Part shown: piece after piece, positions 31,419-39,615 of the stretch
How the letters are laid out: every line of letters begins with the position of its first letter
Numbering within the stretch: position 1 is the stretch's first letter
Origin: DAIOFH01 sp036745875
GTDB taxonomy: Bacteria; Planctomycetota; SZUA-567
Length of the DNA stretch: 44,203 nucleotides
Reading direction: 5' to 3'
NCBI GenBank assembly: GCA_036745875.1
Contig: DAIOFH010000016.1
Span: 1 to 44,203 of the forward strand
Program-made: the position numbers and the translations under genes
Notes under the pieces: model-generated
Databases searched by the model: none
The model's input: the letters and a program-made list of their open reading frames with translations, nothing else
Told to the model about the DNA's origin: nothing

Positions 31419-33392
31419 ATGCGAGTCAAAACAACCCGTTTTCCGCTGATTTCTTTTGTCTGTTGTCTATTCTTCGGGTTGGTTTGGACGGCGCAGGCCG
31501 CTGCCGCCACTCCGATTTTCAAAGAGCGGTTCCCCAACCCAATTGTCGCTCATCTCCACATCCCATCGCCCTGGCAGCTACTGTCCGACCTGGACGACAG
31601 CACGGCGAAGGCGACGAAAAATGTCCGCCAGGCCAACTACCCGGCCGGCGCGATCAAGGTGTTTTCTTCCATCCTTTCTCCCCTTCCCCTCGGCGCCTGG
31701 AAAACCGACGAAGAAGCCCATGCCCTATTCGCGGTATTAGATGAAGAACCCAAGATGGCCATCATAGTCAGTGCCGATAGCCTGGACGACTTTGCTGCCG
31801 CGATGGATGGTCGATTCGACGAGGACGATTCCGGTAACAAGGTTTTCATTGGCAGAGTCAAGGGCGGCCTCAGACTCGCCATCACCGCGCTCGGAAAGGG
31901 AAAGTTCTTTGTCGCCGACGACGAAGAGACTTACGGAGCGCTGCGCCCCTGCCTCGACGATTGGTATCCTTCCAGCCCGGCGCGTTCCGGCGGCTTGTTG
32001 CGCATCGACTTCCAGACCATGATGCGCGAATGCGACGACATCATCAAAACGGCCCTTGAAGAGCTCAAGGAAGAATACTTTGACACCTCCCGCGAGCTGG
32101 AGTCGCTGGCAGACAAAAAAGAAGGGGAAACGGACCTGGACAAACAGGCCACTCTTGCCAAATTCGAATCTTTCCTCACCGGCTGGCAAAACAGCGGCGA
32201 CCTGTTCGAAGCGACGGCCTATGCCCTTTTCACCATGATTGACATGCTTGGCATTGGATTCGATTTTTCGGGCGACCAACTTGAATTGTCTTTCGCCGTC
32301 TCGGGGGTGGACAACTCCATCCTGGAAGAAAAGATCGCACGGGCAGAGGCGCTTCCTCCCCTCCCGTTCCTTTTCGCCGACAAAGTACCAGAAAACAGCA
32401 CTGCCTATATGGCAGGTACCAACGAAGTCAATATCGACATGGAAGCCATCGTTTTTTTACGTCAGATACTGTACGAACTGTTCGCGGAGGCGATTCCCGA
32501 CATTCCGGGCCTGTTTGATATGCAATCGGAGGATTATCTGCATGCGGGCCTGCGCGAGTGCGTCTCTTTTGTCCATCCATTGCCTGGCGGCGGCGATGTG
32601 GAATCGTTGTACTCCACCTGGGACAATCCTGATGAAGTCATTCCTTTGATTGGCAAAGGCTGCACCAGCATTGTCCGGTTGCAGGATGCGCTCCTGGCCG
32701 TCCTCGACGCGGAGGATGTCGAAAGCGGTATGGACGATGAGGATGAGGACGACCTTGCCTGGTTGGAAAATATCAAGTCGGACGGCTTTCTCGCGCCCAT
32801 CCGTCCCGTGGCCAGGATGGAGGAATACGCGCCGACCGGCGACCGCTATATGCACGTCTCCCTGCGCTGCGACTTTGAGCAGTTCATTCCTCCTTCGCGG
32901 CGCGACGATAACAGTTCCGATATGGCATACATGTTGGAGGATCAGCTCGAAAAGTTCCAGCTTGTCGCGATGGAGAAGGATGGAGTGGTGATTATCTCGA
33001 GTGGAGTTCTCCCGGATGTTGAGCCCTCCGACCTGTTTGACAGCCTTTTCGCGGTCTGGAATGGGGATGCTGCCAATTTCGCGAAAACTGCGGCGTCAGT
33101 CGATCATGCCAAGCCCAGACAAAACGACCTCGCTGTTTTCCGCCCGATCGATTTGATTGTCGACCAAATAAAAATCCATTTGCCGGCCTTCATTGAAGAT
33201 GAATTATCTGAGGAAGAGATAACGCACCTGATTGACAGCCTTGATTCGCTCGACAACGGATACGCCCCGATGTACATGTATGGCGGCGCAGACGCCGGCG
33301 CTTTTATCCAGACGTTGATTCTGCCTGCGAAGACAGTCAATATCGGGGTGAAGAACTTTTTCAAGGTTGCACGGGATATGGAGAAACGCTAG
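31419..33392 (+). CDS. Large secreted protein of unknown function
   Basis: A 657-residue protein with a signal peptide: basic MRVKTTR, a hydrophobic core to about residue 25, and an Ala-rich AQAAAA cleavage region. The mature part is acidic, with Asp/Glu runs near 430-445 (GMDDEDEDDLAWLE), and has no further membrane helix. Only three of its cysteines (at about 177, 369 and 493) lie in recognisable local context, and no catalytic motif is evident. GGAGG lies eight bases upstream of ATG 31419. It follows the dnaA-like gene by 20 bases and is probably co-transcribed. I do not recognise the family; export to the periplasm or beyond is the only firm inference. Confidence 0.85.
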   Translation: MRVKTTRFPLISFVCCLFFGLVWTAQAAAATPIFKERFPNPIVAHLHIPSPWQLLSDLDDSTAKATKNVRQANYPAGAIKVFSSILSPLPLGAWKTDEEAHALFAVLDEEPKMAIIVSADSLDDFAAAMDGRFDEDDSGNKVFIGRVKGGLRLAITALGKGKFFVADDEETYGALRPCLDDWYPSSPARSGGLLRIDFQTMMRECDDIIKTALEELKEEYFDTSRELESLADKKEGETDLDKQATLAKFESFLTGWQNSGDLFEATAYALFTMIDMLGIGFDFSGDQLELSFAVSGVDNSILEEKIARAEALPPLPFLFADKVPENSTAYMAGTNEVNIDMEAIVFLRQILYELFAEAIPDIPGLFDMQSEDYLHAGLRECVSFVHPLPGGGDVESLYSTWDNPDEVIPLIGKGCTSIVRLQDALLAVLDAEDVESGMDDEDEDDLAWLENIKSDGFLAPIRPVARMEEYAPTGDRYMHVSLRCDFEQFIPPSRRDDNSSDMAYMLEDQLEKFQLVAMEKDGVVIISSGVLPDVEPSDLFDSLFAVWNGDAANFAKTAASVDHAKPRQNDLAVFRPIDLIVDQIKIHLPAFIEDELSEEEITHLIDSLDSLDNGYAPMYMYGGADAGAFIQTLILPAKTVNIGVKNFFKVARDMEKR

Positions 33393-33412
33393 GATCCAAT
33401 AAAAGCTTTTTT

Positions 33413-33480
33413 CAACACAGATAACACAGATTAAAAAGAATGAGTAAAAATTCTCCGTTCCCTCTGTGTTCTCCATGTTG
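33413..33480. repeat. Imperfect palindromic intergenic repeat
   Basis: The left arm CAACACAGATAACACAGA (33413-33430) and the right arm CTCTGTGTTCTCCATGTTG (33462-33480) are imperfect reverse complements around an AT-rich centre. The wording (ACACAGATAACACAGATT) resembles dispersed repeats I recall from several environmental bacterial genomes. Its family differs from the element in the ribosomal operon. Confidence 0.6.
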
Positions 33481-33516
33481 ATTGATACGCCTATTTTTAT
33501 TTTGCGAGAGGATACC

Positions 33517-34656
33517 ATGGGCAAAACGATTCGTTTCGGCGTTATTGGTTGCGGTTTGATGGGTCGCGAGTTTGCAAGCGCCGCCGCCAGGTGGATGCAT
33601 CTGGACATCGATCTCCCCCGCCCCGAAATCGTCGCGGCCTGCAACCCGACACCGGCCAAGCTCGAATGGTTCAAGAAAAACGTCCCGACCCTCAAACACA
33701 CCTGTCACGACTACCGCGAACTGCTCAAGCTTGATTACGTCGATGCTGTGTATGTCGCGGTCCCGCATTCCCTGCACGAGGAAATCTATGTCGCAACGCT
33801 GGACGCGGGCAAGCACCTGATGGGTGAAAAACCATTCGGCATGGACAAGGCGCAAAACCAGGCAATTCTCGCTGCCTGCGAAAGACATCCCGAGCTCTTC
33901 GTCCGCTGCACCAGCCAATTTCCATATTTCCCAGCTGCCCAGCTCCTGATCAACTGGATCAGGGAAGGTCGCTTCGGCAGGATCATCGAAGTCAAATCAG
34001 GGCTCCTGCATTCCAGTGACCTCGACCTGAACAAGCCGATCAATTGGAAGCGCACAGTCAAAATGAACGGCGAGTACGGCTGCATGGGCGACCTCGGCAT
34101 CCACACCCAACACATTCCTTTCCGCGCCGGCTGGTTCCCGAAAACAGTATCGGCGAAATTGACGAAACTGGTCACCAAGCGCCCGGACGGCAAGGGTGGC
34201 ATGGCCGACTGCGACACCTGGGACAATGCGACCCTCTTCTGCGACGCGATGGACAAAGACGGCCACGATTTCCCCATCACCTTCGAAATGAAAAGGATGC
34301 TTCCCGGCAACACGAACAACCTTTATCTGGAAGTCTACGGCATGGATATGGCGGCGAAGTTCACGACGTCGGACGCGGGCGCGTTTCACTTCACCACTTC
34401 CTGGGGCAAGGAGCAGGCCTGGTCGAGAATCAACATTGGCTATCAGACCATGCTTCCGGCGATAACTTCGCATATTCTTGAATTCGGCTATCCCGACTCG
34501 ATACTCCAGATGTGGGGTGCGTTTATGGCGGAGTTGGAGGGACGGGAAGTCGCGTTCGGCTGCTTCAACGTGGACGAAACGCGGCAGTCCCACGACCTCT
34601 TGACGGCCGCGCTCGAATCCCATGCGACAAAGTCGACGGTTACGATTGGGCTCTAA
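33517..34656 (+). CDS. Gfo/Idh/MocA-family oxidoreductase
   Basis: NAD(P)-dependent dehydrogenase fold of 379 residues. The Rossmann start is IRFGVIGCGLMGREFASAAA (residues ~5-24). The family catalytic region is Glu104-Lys105-Pro106 (GEKPFGMD), followed by the C-terminal alpha/beta substrate domain with GDLGIHTQHIPFRAGW near residue 195. Members act on sugars, inositols and related polyols; the substrate here cannot be told. Start chosen at ATG 33517 after GCGAGAGGATACC; the open frame extends upstream into the repeat. The stop overlaps the convergent response regulator by three bases. Confidence 0.92.
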   Translation: MGKTIRFGVIGCGLMGREFASAAARWMHLDIDLPRPEIVAACNPTPAKLEWFKKNVPTLKHTCHDYRELLKLDYVDAVYVAVPHSLHEEIYVATLDAGKHLMGEKPFGMDKAQNQAILAACERHPELFVRCTSQFPYFPAAQLLINWIREGRFGRIIEVKSGLLHSSDLDLNKPINWKRTVKMNGEYGCMGDLGIHTQHIPFRAGWFPKTVSAKLTKLVTKRPDGKGGMADCDTWDNATLFCDAMDKDGHDFPITFEMKRMLPGNTNNLYLEVYGMDMAAKFTTSDAGAFHFTTSWGKEQAWSRINIGYQTMLPAITSHILEFGYPDSILQMWGAFMAELEGREVAFGCFNVDETRQSHDLLTAALESHATKSTVTIGL

Positions 34657-35546
34657 TCGTCGATCAGATCGTGAATCGCCTCGCGGGCGATGAGAGAAAG
34701 CTTCTCCAGGGAGAACGGCTTTTTCAGAAGGTGGGTAAAACCGCAGTCGTACAGGTCGCATTCGTGCCATTCGTCCAGGGACGCGCCAATGGCGATGATG
34801 AAGCGGTGGACGCCGTGGCGCCGCAGATAATAGGCGATTTCCGCACCGTGGCGTTTCGGCAATCGAAGATCGAGGATAAACAGGTCGTAGCGCCGGGACT
34901 GGACGATCTCCATGGCCTCTTCCCCCGAGTTCGCCTCGTCGACCTCGAACTGTTCGTATTCCAGCACGCCCCGCAGGAGATTTCGCACATCCGGATCGTC
35001 GTCGACGACAAGCGCGCGCGGGCGGTGGCGGGCGCGGAGCCGGCTGGCGAATTCCTTGCCGCTCTGGTCAAGCTGCGACATGAGACGGTGGGAATTGAGG
35101 TCGAGCCGCGACAGGATGCGCATGATGCAGTCCATGTCTTCATGGGAGTCGATCGCCCATTGGACAATGTCGAGGTTTTCACCGCCCTGTTCGAGAATTT
35201 CGATGATTTTGTCGACTTGCGGCCTGCAGTCGGTGAGCTCGTTCTCGAGCAGCGCGAAATCGTTGTTGTCGAGTTCCGGCCAGTAAATCTCGCCCTGGAT
35301 GTGCTGGAGCCAGCGTTCACGGACGAACTTGTTCCAGAAATTCCGATACCAATCCTCGATGGCCGCGTCGCCAAGGTCGTGGCCGGACTTTTCCGATTCG
35401 ATCCACTTGTGGCGATACGCTTCCTTGCTGGCTTCTTCAAAAAGATTCAGTGCGGTAACGCCAGGGGGAATATCTGCCCGGCGTCGGTAGGTTGTTTTTG
35501 ATCTGCTCAAGCTGACGCCAATGGAGGAAGCTTCATCGTTGGGCAT
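34653..35546 (-). CDS. Response regulator with N-terminal helical domain and C-terminal receiver
   Basis: A 297-residue protein with unusual order. Residues ~177-295 form a CheY-like receiver: Asp182-Asp183-Asp184, phospho-acceptor Asp226 (FILDLRLP), and Lys276 (LLKKPF). No output domain follows. The N-terminal ~165 residues are helical and charged. The segment EAYRHKWIESEKSGHDLGDA (about 42-61) and the Trp-rich stretch after it resemble a small domain I recall from other bacteria, without a known function. No histidine kinase is nearby. It converges on the MocA-family gene and lies downstream of pyrC on the same strand after 207 bases. Confidence 0.85.
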   Translation of the reverse strand: MPNDEASSIGVSLSRSKTTYRRRADIPPGVTALNLFEEASKEAYRHKWIESEKSGHDLGDAAIEDWYRNFWNKFVRERWLQHIQGEIYWPELDNNDFALLENELTDCRPQVDKIIEILEQGGENLDIVQWAIDSHEDMDCIMRILSRLDLNSHRLMSQLDQSGKEFASRLRARHRPRALVVDDDPDVRNLLRGVLEYEQFEVDEANSGEEAMEIVQSRRYDLFILDLRLPKRHGAEIAYYLRRHGVHRFIIAIGASLDEWHECDLYDCGFTHLLKKPFSLEKLSLIAREAIHDLIDD

Positions 35547-35753
35547 TGCCTACGACTCCATATTTGACTATTTTCTATCACCAGGCAAAACAAGCTGCCT
35601 TTACCAAGATTGTGTCCTGCAATGGCATTAATCCCGTAAAACCCCGACTCCTGCCCTGTATTCCACAGACCAGGCTGCCGAGGCGTATTTATTTATAGTA
35701 CTCCATCACAAAAAGATAATCAAGTAATTACCACTGCCGACGGATGTAATCTC

Positions 35754-37052
35754 TTATTCGTGGCGGTACTTTACCCTACCGCCGACAATTGTCGCCATGG
35801 CCTTCCCGACCAGGTCCCAACCGTTGAAAGGACAGTTGCGGGACCGCGAACGGAACAAGTTGGCGTCAAGCGTCCATCGGAACTCAGTATCAATCAAAGT
35901 GATATCGGCAGGCAATCCGACGCGCAGCCGTCCCCTGCCAAGGTTGAGGATGTCGGACGGTTTCGAAGTCAGGGTCGGTAGTATCTGGGACCAATTAAAC
36001 TCACCCGTCCTGATAAGCTTTGTCGATAATACGCCAACGGTGCTTTCGAGGCCGATCATGCCGCTCGGAGCTTGGGCGAATTCCAGTTCCTTGTCTTCTT
36101 CCAGGTGCGGCGCATGGTCGGATGCAATGGCGTCAATGGTGCCGTCCTTCAGGCCCTGACGGCAGGCATCGACATCCATCTGCGTTCTGAGGGGCGGGCT
36201 GACCTTGAAGACCGGATTGTAGGTCTTTACGCAGTCGCTGGTGAGGGAGAGATGATGCGGCGTGACTTCTGCCGTCACCTTCATGCCCGCAGCCTTGGCG
36301 CGACGAATCAACTCGACCGAATTGGCGGTGGAGACATGCTGGACATGGATATGCCCACCCGTGAGCCTGGCGAGAGCGACATCGCGGGCGACGACTATTT
36401 CTTCGCATTCGTCCGGGATGCCCTGCAGCCCGAGAACGGTGGAGACATACCCTTCGTCCATCACGCCGCCCGCGAGCAGACTGGCGTCTTCGCAATGCTC
36501 AAGGATCGGTACGCCAAGCATTTTTGCATAGCTCAGGGCGCGGCGAAGCAGCCCGGCTGTGGGGACGGCGGATCCGTCGTCCGAAAAGGCGACCGCGCCG
36601 CCGCGCCGCATCTGGGCCATTTCGGCCAGATCTTCGCCCTTGCGGCCGGCGGTGATGGCGCCTACCTGGAAGACGTTTGCGAGGTCTATCTTCTCCGCTT
36701 TCTGGCGGGAGAAAATGATGTCCGCTTCGGTGTCTATGACGGGGTCGGTGTTTGCCATGCACACGACGGATGTGAATCCGCCCGCAACCGCGGCCTTGGA
36801 GCCGGAAGCGATCGTCTCCTGCGCGCTGTTGCCCGGTTCACGGAAATGCACATGAATGTCGATAAGCCCCGGCGTCGCCATCAGGCCGGTGGCGTCGACT
36901 GTTTCCGCACCCTCCCCCGCGGCGTTCCGCGCCTCGTCCAGGTTCGGCCCGACATAGGCGATCATACCGTCACGGGCGGCGATAGCGCCGGTGAATTCAA
37001 GGTTTTCGCCCGGATCAAGAATATTGGCGTTTTTTATAATCAGCGAAGACAT
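35754..37052 (-). CDS. pyrC: Dihydroorotase, class I type
   Basis: Third step of pyrimidine synthesis, interconverting carbamoyl aspartate and dihydroorotate. 432 residues, typical of the longer class. Metal-binding DIHVHFREPG lies at about residue 66. AVAGGFTSVVCMANTDPVID, ILEHCEDASL, HIHVQHVSTANSVELI and IASDHAPH follow in order, supplying the histidine and aspartate ligands. pyrB lies 46 bases upstream in the same operon. Confidence 0.97.
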   Translation of the reverse strand: MSSLIIKNANILDPGENLEFTGAIAARDGMIAYVGPNLDEARNAAGEGAETVDATGLMATPGLIDIHVHFREPGNSAQETIASGSKAAVAGGFTSVVCMANTDPVIDTEADIIFSRQKAEKIDLANVFQVGAITAGRKGEDLAEMAQMRRGGAVAFSDDGSAVPTAGLLRRALSYAKMLGVPILEHCEDASLLAGGVMDEGYVSTVLGLQGIPDECEEIVVARDVALARLTGGHIHVQHVSTANSVELIRRAKAAGMKVTAEVTPHHLSLTSDCVKTYNPVFKVSPPLRTQMDVDACRQGLKDGTIDAIASDHAPHLEEDKELEFAQAPSGMIGLESTVGVLSTKLIRTGEFNWSQILPTLTSKPSDILNLGRGRLRVGLPADITLIDTEFRWTLDANLFRSRSRNCPFNGWDLVGKAMATIVGGRVKYRHE

Positions 37053-37098
37053 GGTCTTTTCCTACCTTTCGATGCTTTTTTGCTGTAATTGGAAGTCG

Positions 37099-38031
37099 TT
37101 ATTGCTGCGCATCAACCCCGGCGACCAGCTGCAGAACAGCCATGCGCACGGCAAGCCCATTGGCTACCTGCTTGAGAATGACGCTTTGCGGGCCGTCGGC
37201 GACTTCCGGCGACAGTTCGATCCCGCGATTGACGGGGCCGGGATGCATGATCGTCAGGTCGGGATTGCCGCGGGCGAGGCGGCCGGCGGTGAGGCCGAAC
37301 ATCTGCTTGTATTCGCGGATGGAGGGGAACGGGTTCGACTGGCCCTGGCGCTCGAACTGGATGCGGAGCATATTGAGGACGTCGCATTCCTTGACCGCGT
37401 AATCCATGTCGTGGCAGACCTCCACACCCATGTCTTCGACATCTCGGGGCATCAGGGTCGTCGGACCTATGACCATCACCTGCGCCCCCAATTTCGTCAA
37501 TCCCCAGATGTTCGACCTGGCGACCCGGCTGTGGGCGATATCGCCGACGATGCCAACCTTGAGCCCCGCAATCTTGCCCCTCACCTCGCGGATGGTGTAG
37601 AGGTCGAGTAGAGCCTGGGTCGGATGCTCATGCTGACCGTCGCCGGCGTTGACGACGGCGCATTTGACGCTTTCGGCGAGCTTCCACGGCGCGCCGGAGG
37701 AGCCGTGCCGCAGTACCATCACGTCGACGCCCATGGCTTCGATGTTTTTGGCCGTGTCGACCATGGTCTCGCCCTTGGCGACCGAAGTGCCGGTCTTGGA
37801 AAACATCAAGGTGTCGGCGGAGAGACGCCGCGCCGCCAGCTGGAACGAAATGTTCGTGCGGGTGGAGTTCTCGAAAAACATGTTGACGATGGTGCGCCCC
37901 ACGAGCGCGGGCACTTTTTTGTTTGTCCTGGTGCAGATTTCCTTGAAGGAATCCGCCCGGTCCAGAATAAAGGTGATCTCCTCGGCTGACAATTCCTGGA
38001 GGCCCAGAAGATGCTTCCTTGTCCAGATCAT
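37099..38031 (-). CDS. pyrB: Aspartate carbamoyltransferase, catalytic subunit
   Basis: Second step of pyrimidine synthesis, joining carbamoyl phosphate and aspartate. 310 residues. MFFENSTRTNISFQLAARRL carries the carbamoyl-phosphate site. AVVNAGDGQHEHPTQALLDLYTI is the conserved central motif, and VMHPGPVNRG-type sequence (IMHPGPVNRGIEL) lies near the end. ATG 38031 is preceded by GGAAGGA; an in-frame GTG at 38046 overlaps that site and is less likely. No pyrI regulatory subunit adjoins it. A terminator/antiterminator region separates it from pyrR. Confidence 0.97.
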   Translation of the reverse strand: MIWTRKHLLGLQELSAEEITFILDRADSFKEICTRTNKKVPALVGRTIVNMFFENSTRTNISFQLAARRLSADTLMFSKTGTSVAKGETMVDTAKNIEAMGVDVMVLRHGSSGAPWKLAESVKCAVVNAGDGQHEHPTQALLDLYTIREVRGKIAGLKVGIVGDIAHSRVARSNIWGLTKLGAQVMVIGPTTLMPRDVEDMGVEVCHDMDYAVKECDVLNMLRIQFERQGQSNPFPSIREYKQMFGLTAGRLARGNPDLTIMHPGPVNRGIELSPEVADGPQSVILKQVANGLAVRMAVLQLVAGVDAQQ

Positions 38032-38069
38032 TTTGCATCCTTCCACAATGGAGTACTAAGGTGGTATAC

Positions 38070-38147
38070 AAAAAAAATCGCCGCTGAAGCGGCGATGGTT
38101 TTTTATGGTTCGGGATCTCCCGGTCCAACGACGTAAACCGCGTCGCC
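38070..38147 (-). promoter_or_regulatory. Predicted transcription attenuator between pyrR and pyrB
   Basis: On the minus strand, an 8-bp stem ATCGCCGC/GCGGCGAT with a 4-base loop (38096-38077) is followed by a run of T (38076-38070): an intrinsic terminator in front of pyrB. Upstream, GGCGA (38147-38143) and GGTTT (38139-38135) can pair with TCGCC (38095-38091) and AAACC (38101-38097). That would form an antiterminator that sequesters the terminator 5' arm. A small CGGG/CCCG hairpin sits between them. The switch overlaps the end of pyrR. PyrR is the natural candidate regulator. Confidence 0.7.
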
Positions 38148-38651
38148 TTGCGGGTCGATCTCGGAAAGTTTCAGCCGCACAAAACCGCCTTTCGGCACTT
38201 CGAGGTTGACGCCGTGAAAGTCGGGGACAATCGGCAGTTCATGCCCGCCCCGGTCGATCATCACGCACAGCCTGATGCTGGCCGGGCGGCCATAGTCGAA
38301 AATCGCCCCCATGGCGGCGCGGATGCTGCGTCCGGTGGAAAGGACGTCGTCAACGAGGATTATGTCACGTTCATTGATGTCAAAAGAGATATCCGACGGG
38401 ACAACCGGCTTCAGTCCTGCCCCGCGGTGCAGATCGTCACGGTACATGGTGGCGTCGAGATACCCGATGGGGAGGTCGAGACGATGCTTTTCGCTGATGA
38501 TCCTCTGGAGGCGGTCGGCGATGATCGCACCCCTGGTTCTGAGTCCGATCAGGGCCTTGTTGTTGCCCGGCGTGCGATTGTTGACTATCTCACCGGCGAG
38601 GCGGTGCATACAGTCGTCCAACCAGACATTGTCGTACATTTTGGATGCCAT
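38103..38651 (-). CDS. pyrR: PyrR: pyr operon RNA-binding attenuator / uracil phosphoribosyltransferase
   Basis: A 182-residue phosphoribosyltransferase-fold protein. ALIGLRTRGAIIADRL and the PRPP loop DIILVDDVLSTGRSIRAAMG (about 97-116) are the PyrR signature. RGGHELPIVPDFHGVNLE near residue 138 and a final VPKGGFVRLKLSEID segment also match. In Bacillus it binds pyr mRNA when UMP is plentiful and promotes termination. Here it is the first gene of pyrR-pyrB-pyrC and lies directly before a predicted attenuator. Confidence 0.95.
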   Translation of the reverse strand: MASKMYDNVWLDDCMHRLAGEIVNNRTPGNNKALIGLRTRGAIIADRLQRIISEKHRLDLPIGYLDATMYRDDLHRGAGLKPVVPSDISFDINERDIILVDDVLSTGRSIRAAMGAIFDYGRPASIRLCVMIDRGGHELPIVPDFHGVNLEVPKGGFVRLKLSEIDPQGDAVYVVGPGDPEP

Positions 38652-38668
38652 AAACCCAGTCCTTCTTA

Positions 38669-38767
38669 GCGCGTTTTCGGAAATGACAGGCCCCTACCGC
38701 GTTTTCCGGCACAACTATTTCAAGCCAAAACGCGCAAAAAAGAAGGGTCAACCTTTTCAGAAAACGC
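38669..38767 (-). promoter_or_regulatory. pyrR leader with four GCGTTTT/AAAACGC repeats
   Basis: In minus-strand order: GCGTTTTC (38767-38760), GCGCGTTTT (38735-38727), GAAAACGC (38706-38699) and AAAACGCGC (38677-38669). First and third are an 8-bp match; second and fourth a 9-bp match; second and third can also pair. The pairings are mutually exclusive or crossing, as in a switch. A weak promoter, TTGCGG-18-TATAGC, lies in the end of adk just upstream (TATAGC at 38771-38766). The repeats could instead be binding sites for a protein on DNA. Confidence 0.5.
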
Positions 38768-38778
38768 TATAGTCCTGA

Positions 38779-39438
38779 TTATTCCACAGCCGCAAGGCCG
38801 GCGAAAATATCCACCGTCACCGTGTCGATTTTCTTTGTCCCGTCCACTTCGACAAAAATCGGCTTGCCGTCACCTTTCGCCGACAAGTCCTTGTAAAAAC
38901 CGGACAGCACCGCCGTCATCTTATGGTATTCATCAAGACGTTTCCTGACCGTCTCCTCTTTGTCGTCTTCGCGCTGGATCAGGGGTTCGCCGGTGATGTC
39001 GTCCTTGTGCTCGATCTTCGGGGGGTTGTGGAGGACATGGTAGGTGCGCCCCGAGGCCATATGTATCCTGCGCCCGGACATGCGGTCGACAATCATCTCG
39101 TCTGGAACCTTGATTTCGATGATGGCGTCGATTTCGATGCCTGCGTCGTTCACCGCCTGCGCCTGGGGGATGGTGCGGGGAAAACCGTCAAAAAGGAAGC
39201 CGTTGGCGCAATCCGGATTGGCGATGCGTTCCTTGACAAGGTCGATGATCAATTCGTCTGAGACAAGGCCGCCCTTGTCCATGACGTCCTTGGCCTTCTT
39301 GCCGAGCTCGGTGCCGGCCTTGACGGCGGCGCGGAGCATGTCGCCGGTCGAGATCTGGGGGATGGAATACTTCTGGCAAATGAACTTGGCCTGTGTACCT
39401 TTTCCCGCCCCCGGAGGGCCAAGAAGTATGAGCTTCAT
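38779..39438 (-). CDS. adk: Adenylate kinase
   Basis: Interconverts AMP, ADP and ATP. 219 residues. The P-loop GPPGAGKGTQAKFI is at 7-20. The AMP-binding region QISTGDMLRAAVKAGTELGK and FLFDGFPRTIPQAQA follow, and the LID begins DRMSGRRIHMASGRTYHVL. The LID has no zinc cysteines, as in most Gram-negative bacteria. ATG 39438 follows GGCAGGAG. It has its own promoter and lies upstream of pyrR rather than in the spc operon after secY, where many bacteria place it. Confidence 0.98.
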   Translation of the reverse strand: MKLILLGPPGAGKGTQAKFICQKYSIPQISTGDMLRAAVKAGTELGKKAKDVMDKGGLVSDELIIDLVKERIANPDCANGFLFDGFPRTIPQAQAVNDAGIEIDAIIEIKVPDEMIVDRMSGRRIHMASGRTYHVLHNPPKIEHKDDITGEPLIQREDDKEETVRKRLDEYHKMTAVLSGFYKDLSAKGDGKPIFVEVDGTKKIDTVTVDIFAGLAAVE

Positions 39439-39501
39439 ATGATTGATCTCCTGCCTCTGCTGTCAAGAATGAAGAATATTAATAACTGACAAATTTCTGC
39501 T

Positions 39502-39530
39502 ACTATAATAAAAACTCTTCCGCATGGCAA
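39502..39530 (-). promoter_or_regulatory. Promoter of adk
   Basis: TTGCCA (39530-39525), 17-base spacer, TATAGT (39507-39502) on the minus strand; start predicted near 39495, about 57 bases before the ATG. Confidence 0.7.
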
Positions 39531-39579
39531 GCGAATATCACCATGCTTTCGGTCTACAGCGGAAGGCTCACAATACAAA

Positions 39580-39594
39580 TGTCCGATTCGGACA
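39580..39594. promoter_or_regulatory. 15-bp palindrome upstream of the adk promoter
   Basis: TGTCCGATTCGGACA is a 7+1+7 inverted repeat, about 50 bases upstream of the adk -35 and 22 bases past the stop of the AAA+ regulator gene. The single-base centre favours a protein-binding site over an RNA hairpin. The regulator is unknown. Confidence 0.5.
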
Positions 39595-39615
39595 ATGCAG
39601 ATCGGGGTCATTCTT

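Noticed and set aside
35547..35753. Sigma-54 (-24/-12) promoter upstream of the response regulator
   Set aside because: A TTGG...TTGT pair is present but the GG-to-GC spacing is wrong.
38102..38134. Bacillus-type PyrR-binding loop in the pyrR-pyrB attenuator
   Set aside because: GACCGGGAGAUC is only loosely similar and is a base short of the consensus; I keep the switch but not this element.
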